64,000 nucleotides of DNA from Isoetes taiwanensis (Eukaryota; Streptophyta; Lycopodiopsida; Isoetales; Isoetaceae), in the NCBI GenBank assembly GCA_021234155.1, contig JAJEKV010000046.1:11112818-11176817 (forward strand). The letters are read 5' to 3'. Each line of letters begins with the position of its first letter. Within the stretch, counting starts at the first letter, position 1. Both the position numbers and the translations under genes were made by a program. Shown here piece by piece: positions 10,882-22,965 of this stretch. Below the pieces are notes generated by a model. That model was not told where the DNA came from and made no database searches. It worked only from the letters and a program-made list of their open reading frames with translations.

Positions 10882-12811
10882 TGTTGACCCTCAACCTGGC
10901 TAGAGAGTCAAACACAAGAAGCCAACTTGAATTTATGCTCAAGTTGGGGTTAGAACCTCCAGATCACTTAAGGTGATCAGTCTACACAAGAATTTTTTAA
11001 AGAAAAAGCTCAAATATCAAGTACTCATACCTTTCCCAATTCAAGAATATGGAACCTTCACTTAAATTGATGTAGTTCTCATAAGTGGATTGATTTTCAA
11101 GGTCAGATGATTGTGACTTGTGTAGAAAAGTTATAGACATGCAAGGAAAAAGATTTTGACCAAGTCTGAGTTCTAGTCTGCAAGATATTCGATCTCAAAG
11201 TTGAGTCAATTTTTGGTCAATACCAGTCAAAGCCACAGACAGATCTTAGGATTTTGTATCTTGAGTTGCAGAGGGAATTTTTGAGAAATTCCAAAATTGA
11301 GATGAAGTATAGGTCCCAAACGTGTGGGGCATGCAATCAAATCTTATTTTGGATCACTAAAACTATTTTTTTGGCACTGTTTTGTGGATAACAGTCTAAA
11401 ATTGTATCAGACAGAATGCAAAAAATGATAACTTGGGTTTTTTCTCGAACTTTTTGTGCACACAGATGCAAATAAGATGGGAAATGAGGGGCAAATGGTC
11501 ATATGCAAGAAAAGATGATGGAATATCTTACTGTAAAAATGTTTATATGGTAAAAATACTAAAAGATCATGACAGTCAATTTTTTAAGCACTTGGCAGGC
11601 AATTTTCATTGATATGAAGGTAATACAAGATGAATATGGATCTCAGGATCATAAATCAATCATCAAAATATCTTAGAAGGTCATATACTAATATCATAAT
11701 AGAAATATCAATCCAATTTTCTCAAATCAAACTGTGGAATGCTCAGATACTTCATAAATGTCTTCAGATCATGCTCAGCATGTATCAATGTTAAGGTTTG
11801 ATGCGTCTGGGCCTTCAAAAATCTTCTGTCATTGTTTTCCAGTATATATGTTTTGGTTTAACGGTTCCGGCATCTTAGAGCTCAAGTTTAGGCTTGATAG
11901 GATCGGGAATACAGAAATAGATAGTTTTCAGAGTTCAATGATTCCATTCCGGCGTGATTCGAGCAGTTTTCCAAACTTAGGGTTCTTCGACAGTATTTTT
12001 CCAGAAATCTCGCGATACGGTGGCCATATTTTTTAGGGTATAAACTAAGAATATGCTGTATTTAGCAATTTCGAGAAGCTAGGCCATGGTTCAAAAGGTG
12101 CCCAAAAAACAATTATGAAGCTTTGATCATTGGGGTCTATGGCAACCCTAATATTTTGGGGAATATACTAGGTAGATACCATGACTGGAATATTCCATGG
12201 GGGATATTTGTGTGGCATGGATACTTAGGGCACAATGGTAAATGAGTAAGGGGTATAAGAGATTGCAAATAAGGGTTAGGCTAGGGGCATTTGCAAGGGT
12301 GTGATATGGGGAATGAAAATAAAGCAAAAAGATATGAAATAGGAAGGACATCTCATGGAGGAAATAAAATGCATTAGGAAAAAGGATTTAGGCAAAGCAT
12401 AATGTGATTTGCAAAAGGTGAGCAAGGAAGAGTATGGGTATAAGGGAAAATGACTAGGAAAAATTCAAAAAAGGAGGTAAATATGGCATGAAAGTGGATA
12501 AAAAATGGCTAAGGGATGGAACCAAGTACCATGGGATCTTCCAAACTCTAACTTCCAATCTTCAAAAAGCATCTTCCAATCTTCTTTAACCCAGCATCCT
12601 TTTGACTAGCTTTGACCTCAAATAGAGTGCATTCCATGAAAGTTGACCTTGAGTATTTGTGTTGACCTTTGAAGATAGATATTGTTTGACCTCCACATCA
12701 ATGTCGACTACCAAGCTCCTCTTTGATTTATTCTCATTCTCATTCCAAAATGATTTGTCCTAATTTCAATGCATAAACCATCAATTAGTATGTTACCCTT
12801 TGGGGGCAACA
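10882..12811 (-). repeat. 5' LTR of element 1
   Basis: This 1930-bp uninterrupted LTR starts TGTTGACCC and ends GGGGGCAACA, with the GGCAA duplication directly outside. It aligns with 2049-4706 except for small changes and the large insertion there, and with the LTR at 41521-43461 in the opposite orientation at lower similarity. Confidence 0.92.
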
Positions 12812-12831
12812 GGCAAGTAAGTCGTAGTCTT

Positions 12832-13120
12832 TTTTTTTGAAGAACTGTGTCATCAATATATTAAAATAATGGTAATGTTACAAAACAAGTGAGGAGGAAG
12901 GAGAACTGCCCCAAAGAGACAGCGATACCTCGACACTCCACAACAAACTCACAGAAAAACTGCAACTCTACTGCTGTACAAACCGACCATCACCATCTAC
13001 AACACCCAAGAAGTCCCGCCAAATGGCAAACTTCCGCTCTACTAATCCCGGGAACACCAGAAAGCTTTGAAATAGCTTGTACCTGAGTCGAGGAATCAAA
13101 GAGGCTGCATGCTGCTGAAT
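12832..13120 (-). mobile_element. 5'-truncated LINE 3' end
   Basis: An 18-bp target duplication, CAAGTAAGTCGTAGTCTT, flanks this 289-bp piece at 12814-12831 and 13121-13138. The left side starts with a T-run, the complement of a poly(A) tail, followed by GAAGAACTGTGTCATCAATATATT, which is like the 3' end of the larger LINE beginning at 13496. It is therefore a short, severely truncated insertion of a related LINE on the minus strand. The left duplication overlaps the GGCAA duplication of element 1, so it landed at the very edge of that element. No usable coding sequence remains. Confidence 0.85.
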
Positions 13121-13138
13121 CAAGTAAGTCGTAGTCTT

Positions 13139-13478
13139 GAAAGTGGCTCATTTTTTGTTTTGAAACAAGTGATTTTGCTATAACAACTATGGTGCAATAT
13201 AGAAAGCTTCTTTTTCAACCACGACATATCTACCATCGTCGACGTCAGTTTGGCAGGTGACCTTTGTGTCAGAGCAAGGGATATTTGGGGCACCAAGATG
13301 GCTGATGCTTTTTTAGTGCAAAAGGGTTATTATATTTCTTAGTGCTATGTACGTTATGAATTTCGATAAGATGGCCTATGACTTGCTTTTGTGGTGCTTG
13401 TGCAAGAGAGCAAGTTTGCATATAGGGCTTGGTATTCATAATGCATCTTGAGGCTTCATTTTAATGGTCCTTCTTGTT
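13139..13478. other. Short unassigned spacer
   Basis: I see no gene or repeat here. Its last bases are the target of the LINE that follows. Confidence 0.5.
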
Positions 13479-13536
13479 CGTATTCTCTTGATGTTTTTTT
13501 TTTTTTTTTTGAAGAATATAAGAATATATTAAACCA

Positions 13537-16500
13537 CTAGAATGCGATCAAGTACAATGATAAGTGTGGTGCTAAGAAATGAAGCGCCCAATCATGATCC
13601 ACAATCTGTAGGAATGTCGACCAAATTTCCCGCTTAACTGTGCCAGACAAGCTTGAGACTTGGTACGCCTGCCACAACTTATGCCTCAAGATCGGAACCA
13701 ACCGAAAAGGGCTAAGCACTGCATTCTGAAAGACCTTCGCTCTCTGTCTTTTCCAAATCAGCCACAAAAGCCAAGCTCTGCATAAATGAAAGCGCCGCTT
13801 GGCCACACGGCCCACCGCTAGGAAGGACTCCCAAGAGAATCTTCCGATTTGCATAATGAAGTCCCAAAGAGGGCTCTCACCCGGGACCAAGCTGCCCCTA
13901 CCTCGTGCATAGGACAAAGCGATTGCTCAATGGTCTCACGTCGCCTCCCACATAAAGGGCATGTTTACGCTACACGAGGCTTGAACACGTGGACTCGGAC
14001 ATTCACCCACGAGGCTCTGATTGCAAGATCCGCCACAAAAGGGTAGGGATTTTAGGAGGAGGCAATGTATTCGACGCCCACTTCCACATGGCGGGCCACT
14101 TACTCCTTGGAAGCTTAAGTGACCACTTATCCAAAGGCGGCAACGTGCCCTGAAGCGCTAGGAGCCCATAAGCCGATGCTACAAACTGAGATGCATCAAG
14201 TCCACTATGCGACTTCCAAACACGATTGACCTGAGAAGACAACTGCAATGGAATAGCATTGGCAATTCTGGCCCAAGTCCGTATGTCCCACCGCCGCAGG
14301 CCAAATCTCTCCCTAAAAAACTCCCATGGCGCCAGATGACCCTCCCAATACCGATCCGCGGATGGATGTTACCCCGCGGCAATCCATGGTGGCCGAAAGT
14401 ACACGGGTGTAAGGGAAGAGGCCAAGGGAGATGCAGAGTCCAAGGGTACCCAGAGAAAGGGCGATGAGGCTACCATACATCTGCTAGGGTTCAATGAAAA
14501 GAGAACCTTGACCACCTTCTAGGCCTTCAGGAGACCCTTAAGAAAAGGCGAAGCATGAGGGAATGGCTGCAAATCCTCAAACAGAGCCCACGGCAACTGA
14601 GCCAGAATAGCTGGCTTCCTAAACACAATAGAGTGACGGCGGATGTGGCTAACAGAGCCAAACCTGGGGACTGTTGCTCCTGCAACAACTGCCAGATGAA
14701 TTTCGACACCAGAACCTTCGTGTACACATCAAGCATACCCAAACCCCCTGCTTGTCTGGGACGCACACACTTCCACCATGCGACCTTCACTGTAGCCCCC
14801 TCCTCATTCCCTCCCCAAACAAAATTGCGAATGGTGTCATCCAACTCCTTAACCACACTTTCGAAGCAAGTATGCGAGGGGAGGTGCGTAAACATGAGTG
14901 CTCTGAGCATCGACTTGGCTACCAGAATCCTACCAGCCATGGTGAGTTTACTTCCCCTCCACCAATTCAAATCTTTGCTTAAGATTACGTAATGTCTCTC
15001 GCCCAAATTGCCCTAGCATTAATGTCCAAGCCAAATGGTATGCCTAACGGTTTGGCGGTGTGTCAATGGCGGTGTTAGAGCCTGTGGAAACCGACTCAAC
15101 CACGCAGGAGGAGGTTCCTCCAGTACCCACATGGCCGAGCACCCGACCCGGTTAAGCAAGCATCCCGAAGCTAAAGAAAAGGCATCCAAAATATTCTTGG
15201 CTGCCTGGAGATTGGACTCGTCTGCATGAAGAAAGAGGAATGTATCATCCGCAAATTGACTGCAAACCTGCTGCGACCCATCATCCATGCGGAGACCTTG
15301 CACCACATTGTCAGCAATTGCCACCTGAAAAAGCTGCGAGAGAGCTTCTGCCACTATAGTGAACAAGAAGGGGGCCAACGGACATCCCTGCCTAATGCCT
15401 CGGCCCACCGAGAAGATTGAAGAGGTCTCACCCTGACACTTCACTGTCGCCCTAGCAGACACATGCAGCTTCATAACCGTTTCCCTGAAACTAGGGCCCG
15501 CGCAAAGGCACGCATCATATCGCCAAGAAGCGCCAACCGACAACGTCATAAGCCTTGGCAAAATCCAGCTTAAGAAAAACAAGGGGCTGCCTCATCCTAC
15601 GAGCCCAATGCACTCCCTCAAAAGCAGCAGCCACATTATGAAGAATATTCCGCTGAGGTATAAAACCAGACTGCTCTGCACTAATGGCGTGAACTAGTAC
15701 TGGCTTAAGCCTCTCAGCCAAAGCCTTAGCAATGATTTTATACACTCTGCAACAACAGAGTAATAGGCCTCCGGTCATTGATGGTTTTAGGATGCTTACA
15801 CTTGGGTATAAGTGAAATACAACTTTGTATTATTGAGAGGATGCATCGAGTTATTCCCCAAAAGATCCACATACACCTGCAGCACCGAGTCCCCCACCCA
15901 TTCCCAGTACTTCTGAAAAAACTCCACTGGTATTCCATCCAACCCAGGACACTTATTCCGAGCCAACAGGTGACATCGCCCCCCAACTCACCATACATCA
16001 GCGGCTCCTCTAAGCTCTGTCTTTGAAGGGTCGAGAATCTTGGCGAAACCTTGGCCGGCCACCAGCTCTTGAAAAACACTCTGTGAGGGAAGCGGGCTCT
16101 CCTTGAAAAATGTTTCATAGTGCGCTGCTACGAAGGCCTTGATAGCATCTGGTTGCTGCAACAACACTCCCTGGGGTGTAACTATGTCCGCCATGGCTGC
16201 TGCATACTTCTTCTAGCGGGCTGCTCGGAAAAAGACTTGAGAGCAAGTGTCCGACTTAAACCCGCTTTGACCCTGGCCTGTGACACCTTGGCCTCCTCCT
16301 CAACCTCGATCTGACGAAGCACCTGCTGCTCACGCAAGCCATCAGAGACCCGCCCTCTAAGAGACTCCGGTTCAAGATATAAGGCATCAAGCTTCGGCGT
16401 TGAGCCAAAGCCTTTTGCCTCCCCATTCTTTTCGAACTGCTGTTTTACCCTAGCCAATGCTGTAACCATTGCACTCATTCCACTTTGTCGACTGAATATC

Positions 16501-17326
16501 TGGTGCCAAATGAGCTTACGGTAGGCTGTGAACTCTGGATCCTGAAGAAAGGTTGTGTTAAGCTTAAAAACCGTCCTGAGAGGCCGCGGTGGGTGGTCAT
16601 GAAGCCGCTGAATGATCTGAGGAGTGTGATCAGAGACAGATGTGGCCAGAACATTCACCCTAGTGAAGGCTGGAGCATAATCCAAAACTGCTGGAGTGCC
16701 ATAAACTCTATCCAGCCTAGAGTATGCCCTACCATGCCCCAGCCAATTATTGCACCAAGTATAACTCCGATCTCCGGGAAACTCAGTCAAACCCCACTCC
16801 TGCACAAGCCTAAGCCATTGGTCGCGCTCAAAACTCTGTACAATATCTGAACCAATACCATTCCTGTCCTCTGGGAGCTCCACCATGTTAAAGTCACCCA
16901 GGACAAACCATGTAGAACCCATACCAAAGGACTGGAGCTTATTTCACAGTTGTGCCCATAAACAACCTCTCTGAGTGGCCCCAATTGGAGCATACACATT
17001 TACTAAGCCCCACTCAGACTGGCCCTCCTTCCATTTAATCACTGCCCACTGGCCGTGGCTATCTGTGGCTGAAAAGGTTACATGTACACCCATTTTCCAA
17101 CAAATCAAAGTACCTCCCCTGGCCCTGCCTGTTGTAGCAGCTGCCGCTACATACTGATTACCCAAGATATTCATTAGGTTGTTAATGTCACCCCTGGCAC
17201 ATTTATGCTCCTGCAAACACAAGATATCTGGATTAAGATTCTTTCATGACCATGGCGAGGCGTGCTTTCGCTTATTGGAGAGGATTTGATGCCTCTCACA
17301 TTCCAGGATAGAATTTTCTTATCCAT
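13537..17326 (-). pseudogene. LINE ORF2: endonuclease, reverse transcriptase, zf-RVT
   Basis: The start is placed at 17326 (MDKKILSWNVRGI), the usual beginning of a plant L1 endonuclease. The endonuclease shows LCLQEHKC, VLGDFNMVE, the SRLDRVYGT segment and SDHTPQII, so the catalytic set is recognisable. The reverse transcriptase (about 15019-16118) shows FLKLDFAKAYD, GRGIRQGCPLAPFLF and the catalytic FADDTFLFL. The C-terminal part (about 13537-14250) has WPAMWKWASN then LPPPKIPTLLW, typical of the zf-RVT region. The protein would nick the target and copy the LINE RNA there. Several frameshifts and stops split it into at least six pieces, for example near 16118-16182, 15780 and 14250-14527. 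Confidence 0.87.
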
Positions 17327-17549
17327 GTGGGTCCTTGTGCACCAAGGGGTCAGGATTCCCTTGCAAAGCCTCACATGCCTCCCACGACGCCCGGGAAGAA
17401 AAGTTCTGGACTACCTGATCAATCACCATTCGATCCACTTGAGGAGGGGCCAGCACAGTGGGCTGCGGATGCGCTAAATGACCCTCTTGAGGATCTCTCG
17501 CCTGCGCTCGCCTCCTAGAAACAACCTGTTGCCACCCTTTCTCTTTCTG

Positions 17550-18871
17550 CTACAACTCTTCAATCTGTGCAAGTCTCCTACATACCTCGGGATGCACCAT
17601 ACGAGAGGAAGGTTCAGGTTGTGTCTCTGGACTGCCCACCTGCTCCACAGCCTTCAACACAGGGGGAACAAGTGCAGAAGATGAAGGCGGCCCAATCACT
17701 ATTTGCTCTGCCTGCTTGGGTGGTGAATGCGGATTATGCTGGTGAAACTGCTTAAGCGATGGAAACATTGCCAAAAGCTCTCCCCCATTGAGCAAGTCCA
17801 ACTGGAAGTAAGAATAATAATCACCACTCTTAACCACAAGACTCTGAGGTAACACTTCATCCGCCCGAATACCTACACATATCTGCGGCGCACCCACAAT
17901 CGAGTGCGCTATGTGAGTTCCCAGGCCTTTGGCCATGGCTATTAGAAACTCAGGCACCATCATCTCTGGAGGCAGATCCCGGATTTGAAGCCAGCATGGC
18001 ACTCTAACTGCAGCAGGCCTAGCAGAAGAGAAACCTGGAGTATAATGCTGGAACAAAACATAGGCCCCTCCCATACGTGCCACTCCATGTGAGACCAACT
18101 GCTCCACCGTGGCCTCAGAATCAACCATAATAAGAAAGAAATTATTGCCCAGAGACTTCAGGGTCACATATGGAGGCAATCCCAGCCTCTTAAACTGAGC
18201 CCAGAGTAGCGATTACCCAAGCCTCGTGATATCCAAAAGGCCCCGGTGAAATGGCCTAACAGAAGATGCAACCAAATTCTCAGATATCGCACATGCTTGG
18301 TGATTAATTTCTACAACAGGAGGTAATGATTTAAAAACTTGTCGCAAATCCTTCTTGTTATTACGCTCTAAGATAGCAAAGTGACTCTGTCACCCTAGAA
18401 CTTTTCTCTGCACTACGCTTGCAAAGGTTGCCTAATCCAATCAGAAAACCTAGGCCTAGAAAGACGGGCAACAGTGTCATTACCTTTCCATGCATGAGGA
18501 GCTGGGGCTCGTGGTGGTTGAGGCATCACCTCTGGGGAACCTACCCGAAAGGGGTCTTCTGGCAGCAAACCACCATTCTCACCAACCAAAGATGGCAAAG
18601 TTACAGACTCCAAAGGTGGCATTGAGCTGGGCACCACATCTCTATTCTCCATCCTCTCCGAATTTCCAGAAGCCAGCTCCTGGGAATTCACCGGATGCCT
18701 ACTGGCCACATCCTGGCTAAGAATTGGCTCTTGAAGATCCAGCGCCAAGCTGATGCAGCTCTTGGATATGTCCTTGCCTCCTTTCTTTCCTCTCGCAGCA
18801 TCTCTGACACGAATCCCTGGCCCAGCCTTCTCCAGGCCCGCAACTGGTGCAGAATTCCCCGCCATCACCAT
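17550..18871 (-). pseudogene. LINE ORF1 (DUF4283-like RNA-binding protein)
   Basis: Upstream of ORF2 on the minus strand, a proline-rich N-terminal part (MVMAGNSAPVAGLEKAG onward) is followed, after a break near 18180-18412, by a domain with GNNFFLIMVDSEATVEQL, then PCWLQIRDLPPEMM and LGTHIAHS. That pattern of a short beta-alpha fold followed by W-(L/V)-x-(I/L)-x-x-LP is what I associate with the DUF4283 region of plant L1 ORF1 proteins, which bind the element RNA. The frame has at least one stop and shift. A hydrophobic stretch upstream of 18871 in the same frame is probably untranslated. Confidence 0.65.
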
Positions 18872-19178
18872 ATTCAAGGGTTTACAACAGGAGGCCACAA
18901 CAGGGGTATCAAAACCGGCCACCAAACACAGCAAGAACCAAAGAAAAATATGTGCAAAAAGAAGGAACACTGAAAGAGCTTTCCAACGAACCAAAAATCG
19001 CTAAAAACGGAGTCCGGATGCAGAAGTTATGAAGGATTCACCAAGCCAGCACTGCCGCCATCACCATGGCGCCCATCTGAGCGCCATCGTTTTATATCCG
19101 TGCCAGTTTCTTCGTGGTTTAATATATTGTTATATACATGTGGTTTTAGAATGCTAAAATACGTATTCTCTTGATGTT

Positions 19179-20719
19179 GACAGACTCTACTTTTCTTATT
19201 CCCTTGAATTGACATTTTTAAGCGTGCATAATGCCTCTTACATGCATTTGTTCTCCTCTCCTAGCAATAGCATTGATTTTTTTGTGGCATGTGTACAATT
19301 GGCATCCTCTTGGCATATTATGCATAGGCTTTTCATCTTCTCGTTCATCATCTATTGTATTTCATGATTAATATATTTATGGGTTGCATGGAACTTTACA
19401 GCTTGTTGTTCTTTAACTCGAGATGCATGTTTTTTCTTTTGTAACATCATGAGTAACACATAATCAGGCTTCCATATCCTTTAGAACACGGAATGCATGT
19501 CTCTCTGGCTTCATACTCTCTATCTTGGGGGACTTGAACATGGTATGTATGTTCTTTCTAACAATTGGTTGTAACCCTTTTCCCTTCTTGTTGTCATGTG
19601 TGCTCCTCTAGTTGGATTTGAGTCTTGTAGAGTCATTTTCTCATCTTCGACATCTTTTGGCTTTGGGAGTATCCAAGGCTAGGCTTTACATGTATGTATA
19701 TGCATGATGTTTCTTACGATCCATGTATTGCCCCTTTGTTCATTAGGTGCCCTTTAGCCACAATCTAAACGAGGTGCACTCTGGACTGCCAAAATCGTTG
19801 GATCCATCAATTCTATGGCCCAGACCGTATGTTGAGGCCTCTGGGCACCTCTCCTTTTGCTTATAGTCATTTATGATTGGGGGCGCCTATGATTTTGAAA
19901 TATGAAATACTAGTTCGTTTAAGGTTTTGATGGAAGATGGAATCTCTATATGGCTTCGCCTAAGGTTTTAGAATATGAAGTACGAGGGCTCGAACCTCTA
20001 CCAAAATAACCCAATGCCCTAATAAGACTATTTTGACCAATATATCCAGTGAGCTAACATGGTTATTTTTATTTTAAATGCAATCGATCTGAGCCATCGA
20101 ATTGAGATTTTGGGGAGGGACGAGCATTATATAAGTATTGCCATCTCAATTAGCCAGTTATCGGCGTCTTCCCATAGCAGCATTTTCTATTGCCCTTTGG
20201 TTTCCTCCATTACACCCACTCTTTGTTTCCTCATTTATTTTCAATGAATCTTCTCAGTCCCCTTTGTTTCTCCTCCTTTTCAATGAATCTTCTTCTTATC
20301 CCCTTTCAAAAGCTTCCTTTTGCCATCACCATATTATGCTTCATCAGTTTCTATCTCCTTCTCGTCCATATGGTATGGTATTGTATTGTATGGTGTGGTG
20401 AGGTAGGTATGATATGGTACGGCAGAAGGGGGGGGGGGGGGGGAGGGCAGGGGCGTTATGTGTAGGGGCTCGAGGCGGAGCTGCTAACCTCGGCGGGCAC
20501 TCGCGGTCCGTCACGTGGAATGCATAGAAAAGAGTGCTTGACAGGTGCTAGCAGGTACGTGAAGAGGAAGAAAACATATTTTATGACGAGGAGGAAGATG
20601 AAGAAGATGCCTTAGTTGAGGAAATATAAACATTCAAAATGTTGTTTTCTATGTTTTAATAATGGTGGATTTGTGACCTGTTCTATGGTTATGTTACTGA
20701 ATTTGTGTTAAATTTTAGG
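19179..20719. other. Unassigned spacer, possible upstream region of the next gene
   Basis: No coding feature can be supported. A TATA-like ATTATATAAG lies at about 20127-20136, and a 16-base G run at 20428-20443. An acidic stretch (GAGGAGGAAGATGAAGAAGA near 20588-20607) could belong to a first exon of the gene that begins at 20720, but I cannot place its start. Confidence 0.4.
20428..20443. repeat. 16-base G homopolymer
   Basis: Sixteen consecutive G residues. Such runs mutate easily and are prone to assembly error; no function is apparent. Confidence 0.9.
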
Positions 20720-22366
20720 ACTACGTAATCAGCGGCGCCGGCCACAATGGGGATACTTGGGCTCAGAGGGCGATTTGATGAGTGGAGAAAGCTTTCAATT
20801 GTGATACAAGTATTCCTATTGAAAGGATACCTCATAGGGAGTTGAACAAGATGTTGGCAAAGTTTATTATCCAGGTAATGGTTTTTGCTCAGAGTAAAGA
20901 GGCATTTATTGGAATGATAAAGAAGACAAGGGTGAGCCGAAACTATGACAGGCCAAAGAAGAAGGCACCTGCGAATTTTTTTTGTGTTGAGAGTGAGATT
21001 CTGGCTGATATTGATCACCAGATAATCCATCCAATAGGCTGCATAAAAAGACTTGTCTATTTTATGCTTATGAGGTTTGGGATTAGAGGTGTAAGGGAAT
21101 TGCATTTAGTTAAGGACTGTGATGTAGTATTAGAGAAAGATGATGGAGGTGAGCTTGTAAAGTATGGCGAGCGGATTAGCAAGAGCTGCAATCCTACAGC
21201 AACAAAGTTTGATGAGCATCACTTTTGTCAGCCGATTTGGACTTGTGAGAGAGATTTTGTCTTGACATTTTAAAAATATATGCGACATTTGCCTGCAAAG
21301 GAGAAGGATAGCGAGCCTTCTCCGTTTTTTCTTCAGGCTATCTCGAAGCCGCATGGAATGGTAAGTTTGTGATTTCTGATTTTTAGTTAATATATTTAAT
21401 TAATCTAGTTCTCTAATTATACATTGTATTAACTATTTTTTTTCTTTGTTAGGCATGGTATTCCATCACTCCAGTTGGTGTTACTAATCTTGGCAAGTGG
21501 TTAAATACCATGCATGGCCTCTATTCTGTCAGCAGAAACATCGATCTGTAACAAAAGTGGCAGAGTGTCATTGATTTCTTGGCTTGCTGCTGCTGATACT
21601 CTTGCGGTTGATGGAATGAGAATTACAGACCATAAATCTACGTCGTCATATGAAAAGTAAGATGTTTATTTTCTTATTAATCTCTGATTCTTGTTTTAGT
21701 GAATGTTCAAATTTTTCATAGGTATGATCGCACTCGTGAATCTAAGATTAAAGCATTTCACAACCTTCCAAAGTTTTATTTGGTAAGTCTTTGTTGGTTT
21801 TTTTTAATGTTTTTGGTCAATTGTTATATATTTTCTGACATTGTTACTTTGCAGAACAAATTGCTAGAGATGAAGAGTCTAGGAAATGCCTTAGCGAGAT
21901 TTTGAGCAATATTTCTTCAAAAGTTTTGCGTTTTCTGATTTTTCTGATGGCAAGGAAAGTAGCAGCGTGACGAATGGTAAAGAGATGCTCCTATGATGTC
22001 TTATGTGGTCGTTCCTCCTGTGGTTGTTCCTCCTGCGGTCATTACTCCTGCGGTCGTTCCTCCTGTGGTTGTTCCGGCTGCGGTTGTTCCTGCTGGTATC
22101 ATATTATCTCCTACTAATGATTCTGAAGTCTTGATGATCGACAGTTGGTGAAGAAGCAACCAGAGGTGGTAATACAAAAAGAGGATGATGATTATGACGA
22201 TAAGTTCTATTCTGAGTTGAGTGAAAGCTATCTAGATAGTGTTAGAGCAATTGGAAAGTATATGGCACCGACAATCAGTAATCAGAGTTCTTTCAGTAAT
22301 TGCACGTTCAATTTTGGTGTCGATGGTGCAGCATTATTTGGTGTGATAGTCTCTGTACTGGGATGA
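20720..22366 (+). pseudogene. Tyrosine-recombinase-like (Crypton/DUF3504-type) gene, broken
   Basis: The conceptual protein has an N-terminal helical part (RIPHRELNKMLAKFIIQ, 20814-20874) like a core-binding domain, then a catalytic-like domain. That domain shows VYFMLMRFGIRGVREL with a candidate catalytic Arg, YMRHLPAKEKD, PFFLQAI, WYSITPVGVTNLGKWL, a degenerate HxxR box (NKSGR), ITDHKSTSSYEK and YDRTRESK. This order is what I know from Crypton and DUF3504 tyrosine recombinases. Plausible GT-AG introns lie at 21361-21452, 21657-21721 and 21783-21854; the second joins SSYEK to YDRTRE. A valine/proline-rich linker (22000-22110) and a C-terminal SFSNCTFNFG segment follow. It is broken by TGATGA near 20779, TAA at 21271, a shift near 21540 and a 13-bp loss near 21753. 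It could be a transposon remnant or a decayed host gene. Confidence 0.58.
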
Positions 22367-22965
22367 GGTTCTGGTTCTTCATGAATTGCATTGGGACGAG
22401 GTTCTGGTTCTTCTGTTTGAACTTTCAGAAAAAACCTGATAAAAGTTTTATCTGCGATGAATGTTGGATGATAATGGTCGACCAAGTTTTAAGATCTTTG
22501 TAAGATCTTGTGTAATGAAACATGTAATGGAACTGTTGTAATGGAATTGTGTAATGAAACTGTCGTAATGGAACTCTATAATTGAACTGTACTGAAACTG
22601 TTGTAATGGAACTGTGTTGTGAAACTGTGTGAAATTGTGTAATGGAATTGTATGAAACTGTGTAATGGGATTGTTAATCCAAAATTTATGGTGGAGAAAG
22701 AATTCTGTATGGTGGAGGAAGAATTATATGTTATAATTTTAAGCAGATTTGACAGTAATCAAGGGCAAGTGTGGATTACTGTATTGCAAGAACAATCCGC
22801 TTCAATTTTGCAAAATCACGTTTTAGATTTACCCGAGCAGAAATTTTTCCTAACACTTGCTTGTGACGAGGAAAAAGAAATAGTTTATTGGAGATCGACT
22901 TAGGGTTTGGCCACGTAATGCGAGCGGCCCCACGCAGCAGAGCTTGCAAAGACCCGGACAGATAT
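21690..22965 (+). repeat. Tandem duplication, copy 1 (recombinase 3' exons)
   Basis: This 1276-bp unit starts CTTGTTTTAGTGAATGTTC inside an intron of the recombinase-like gene and ends GACCCGGACAGATAT. It is repeated head-to-tail at 22966-24281 with only scattered differences. Compared with copy 2 it lacks 13 bases near 21753 and about 28 bases near 22480. Confidence 0.95.

Larger units (their letters stand above)
2049..12811 (-). mobile_element. Complete Ty3-type LTR retrotransposon (element 1)
   Basis: Both ends carry long direct repeats that begin TGTTG and end CAACA. The element is flanked by the perfect 5-bp duplication GGCAA at 2044-2048 and 12812-12816, so the insertion boundaries are exact. 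Coding runs on the minus strand in the order Gag, protease, an extra RNase H, reverse transcriptase, a second RNase H, integrase. There is no chromodomain after integrase, which places it outside the chromoviruses and nearer the Tat/Athila side of plant Ty3 elements. The copy is dead: a 2-bp insertion separates gag from pol, a nonsense codon splits the reverse transcriptase, and the region before integrase is frameshifted. The two LTRs differ by eye by a few percent, mostly transitions, apart from one large insertion in the left LTR. Three relatives lie in this window at 36865-43461, 43462-47582 and 62340-64000. Confidence 0.93.
13496..19161 (-). mobile_element. Nearly full-length L1-type LINE
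   Basis: The element lies between copies of the 17-bp duplication CGTATTCTCTTGATGTT at 13479-13495 and 19162-19178. Its 3' end is the T-run just after 13495, complement of the poly(A) tail. On the minus strand it has an ORF1 with a DUF4283-like domain and an ORF2 with endonuclease, reverse transcriptase and a zf-RVT zinc-ribbon region, the standard plant L1 layout. Both frames contain stops and shifts, so it is inactive. A 1.5-kb 5'-truncated relative lies at about 28926-30452. Confidence 0.93.
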
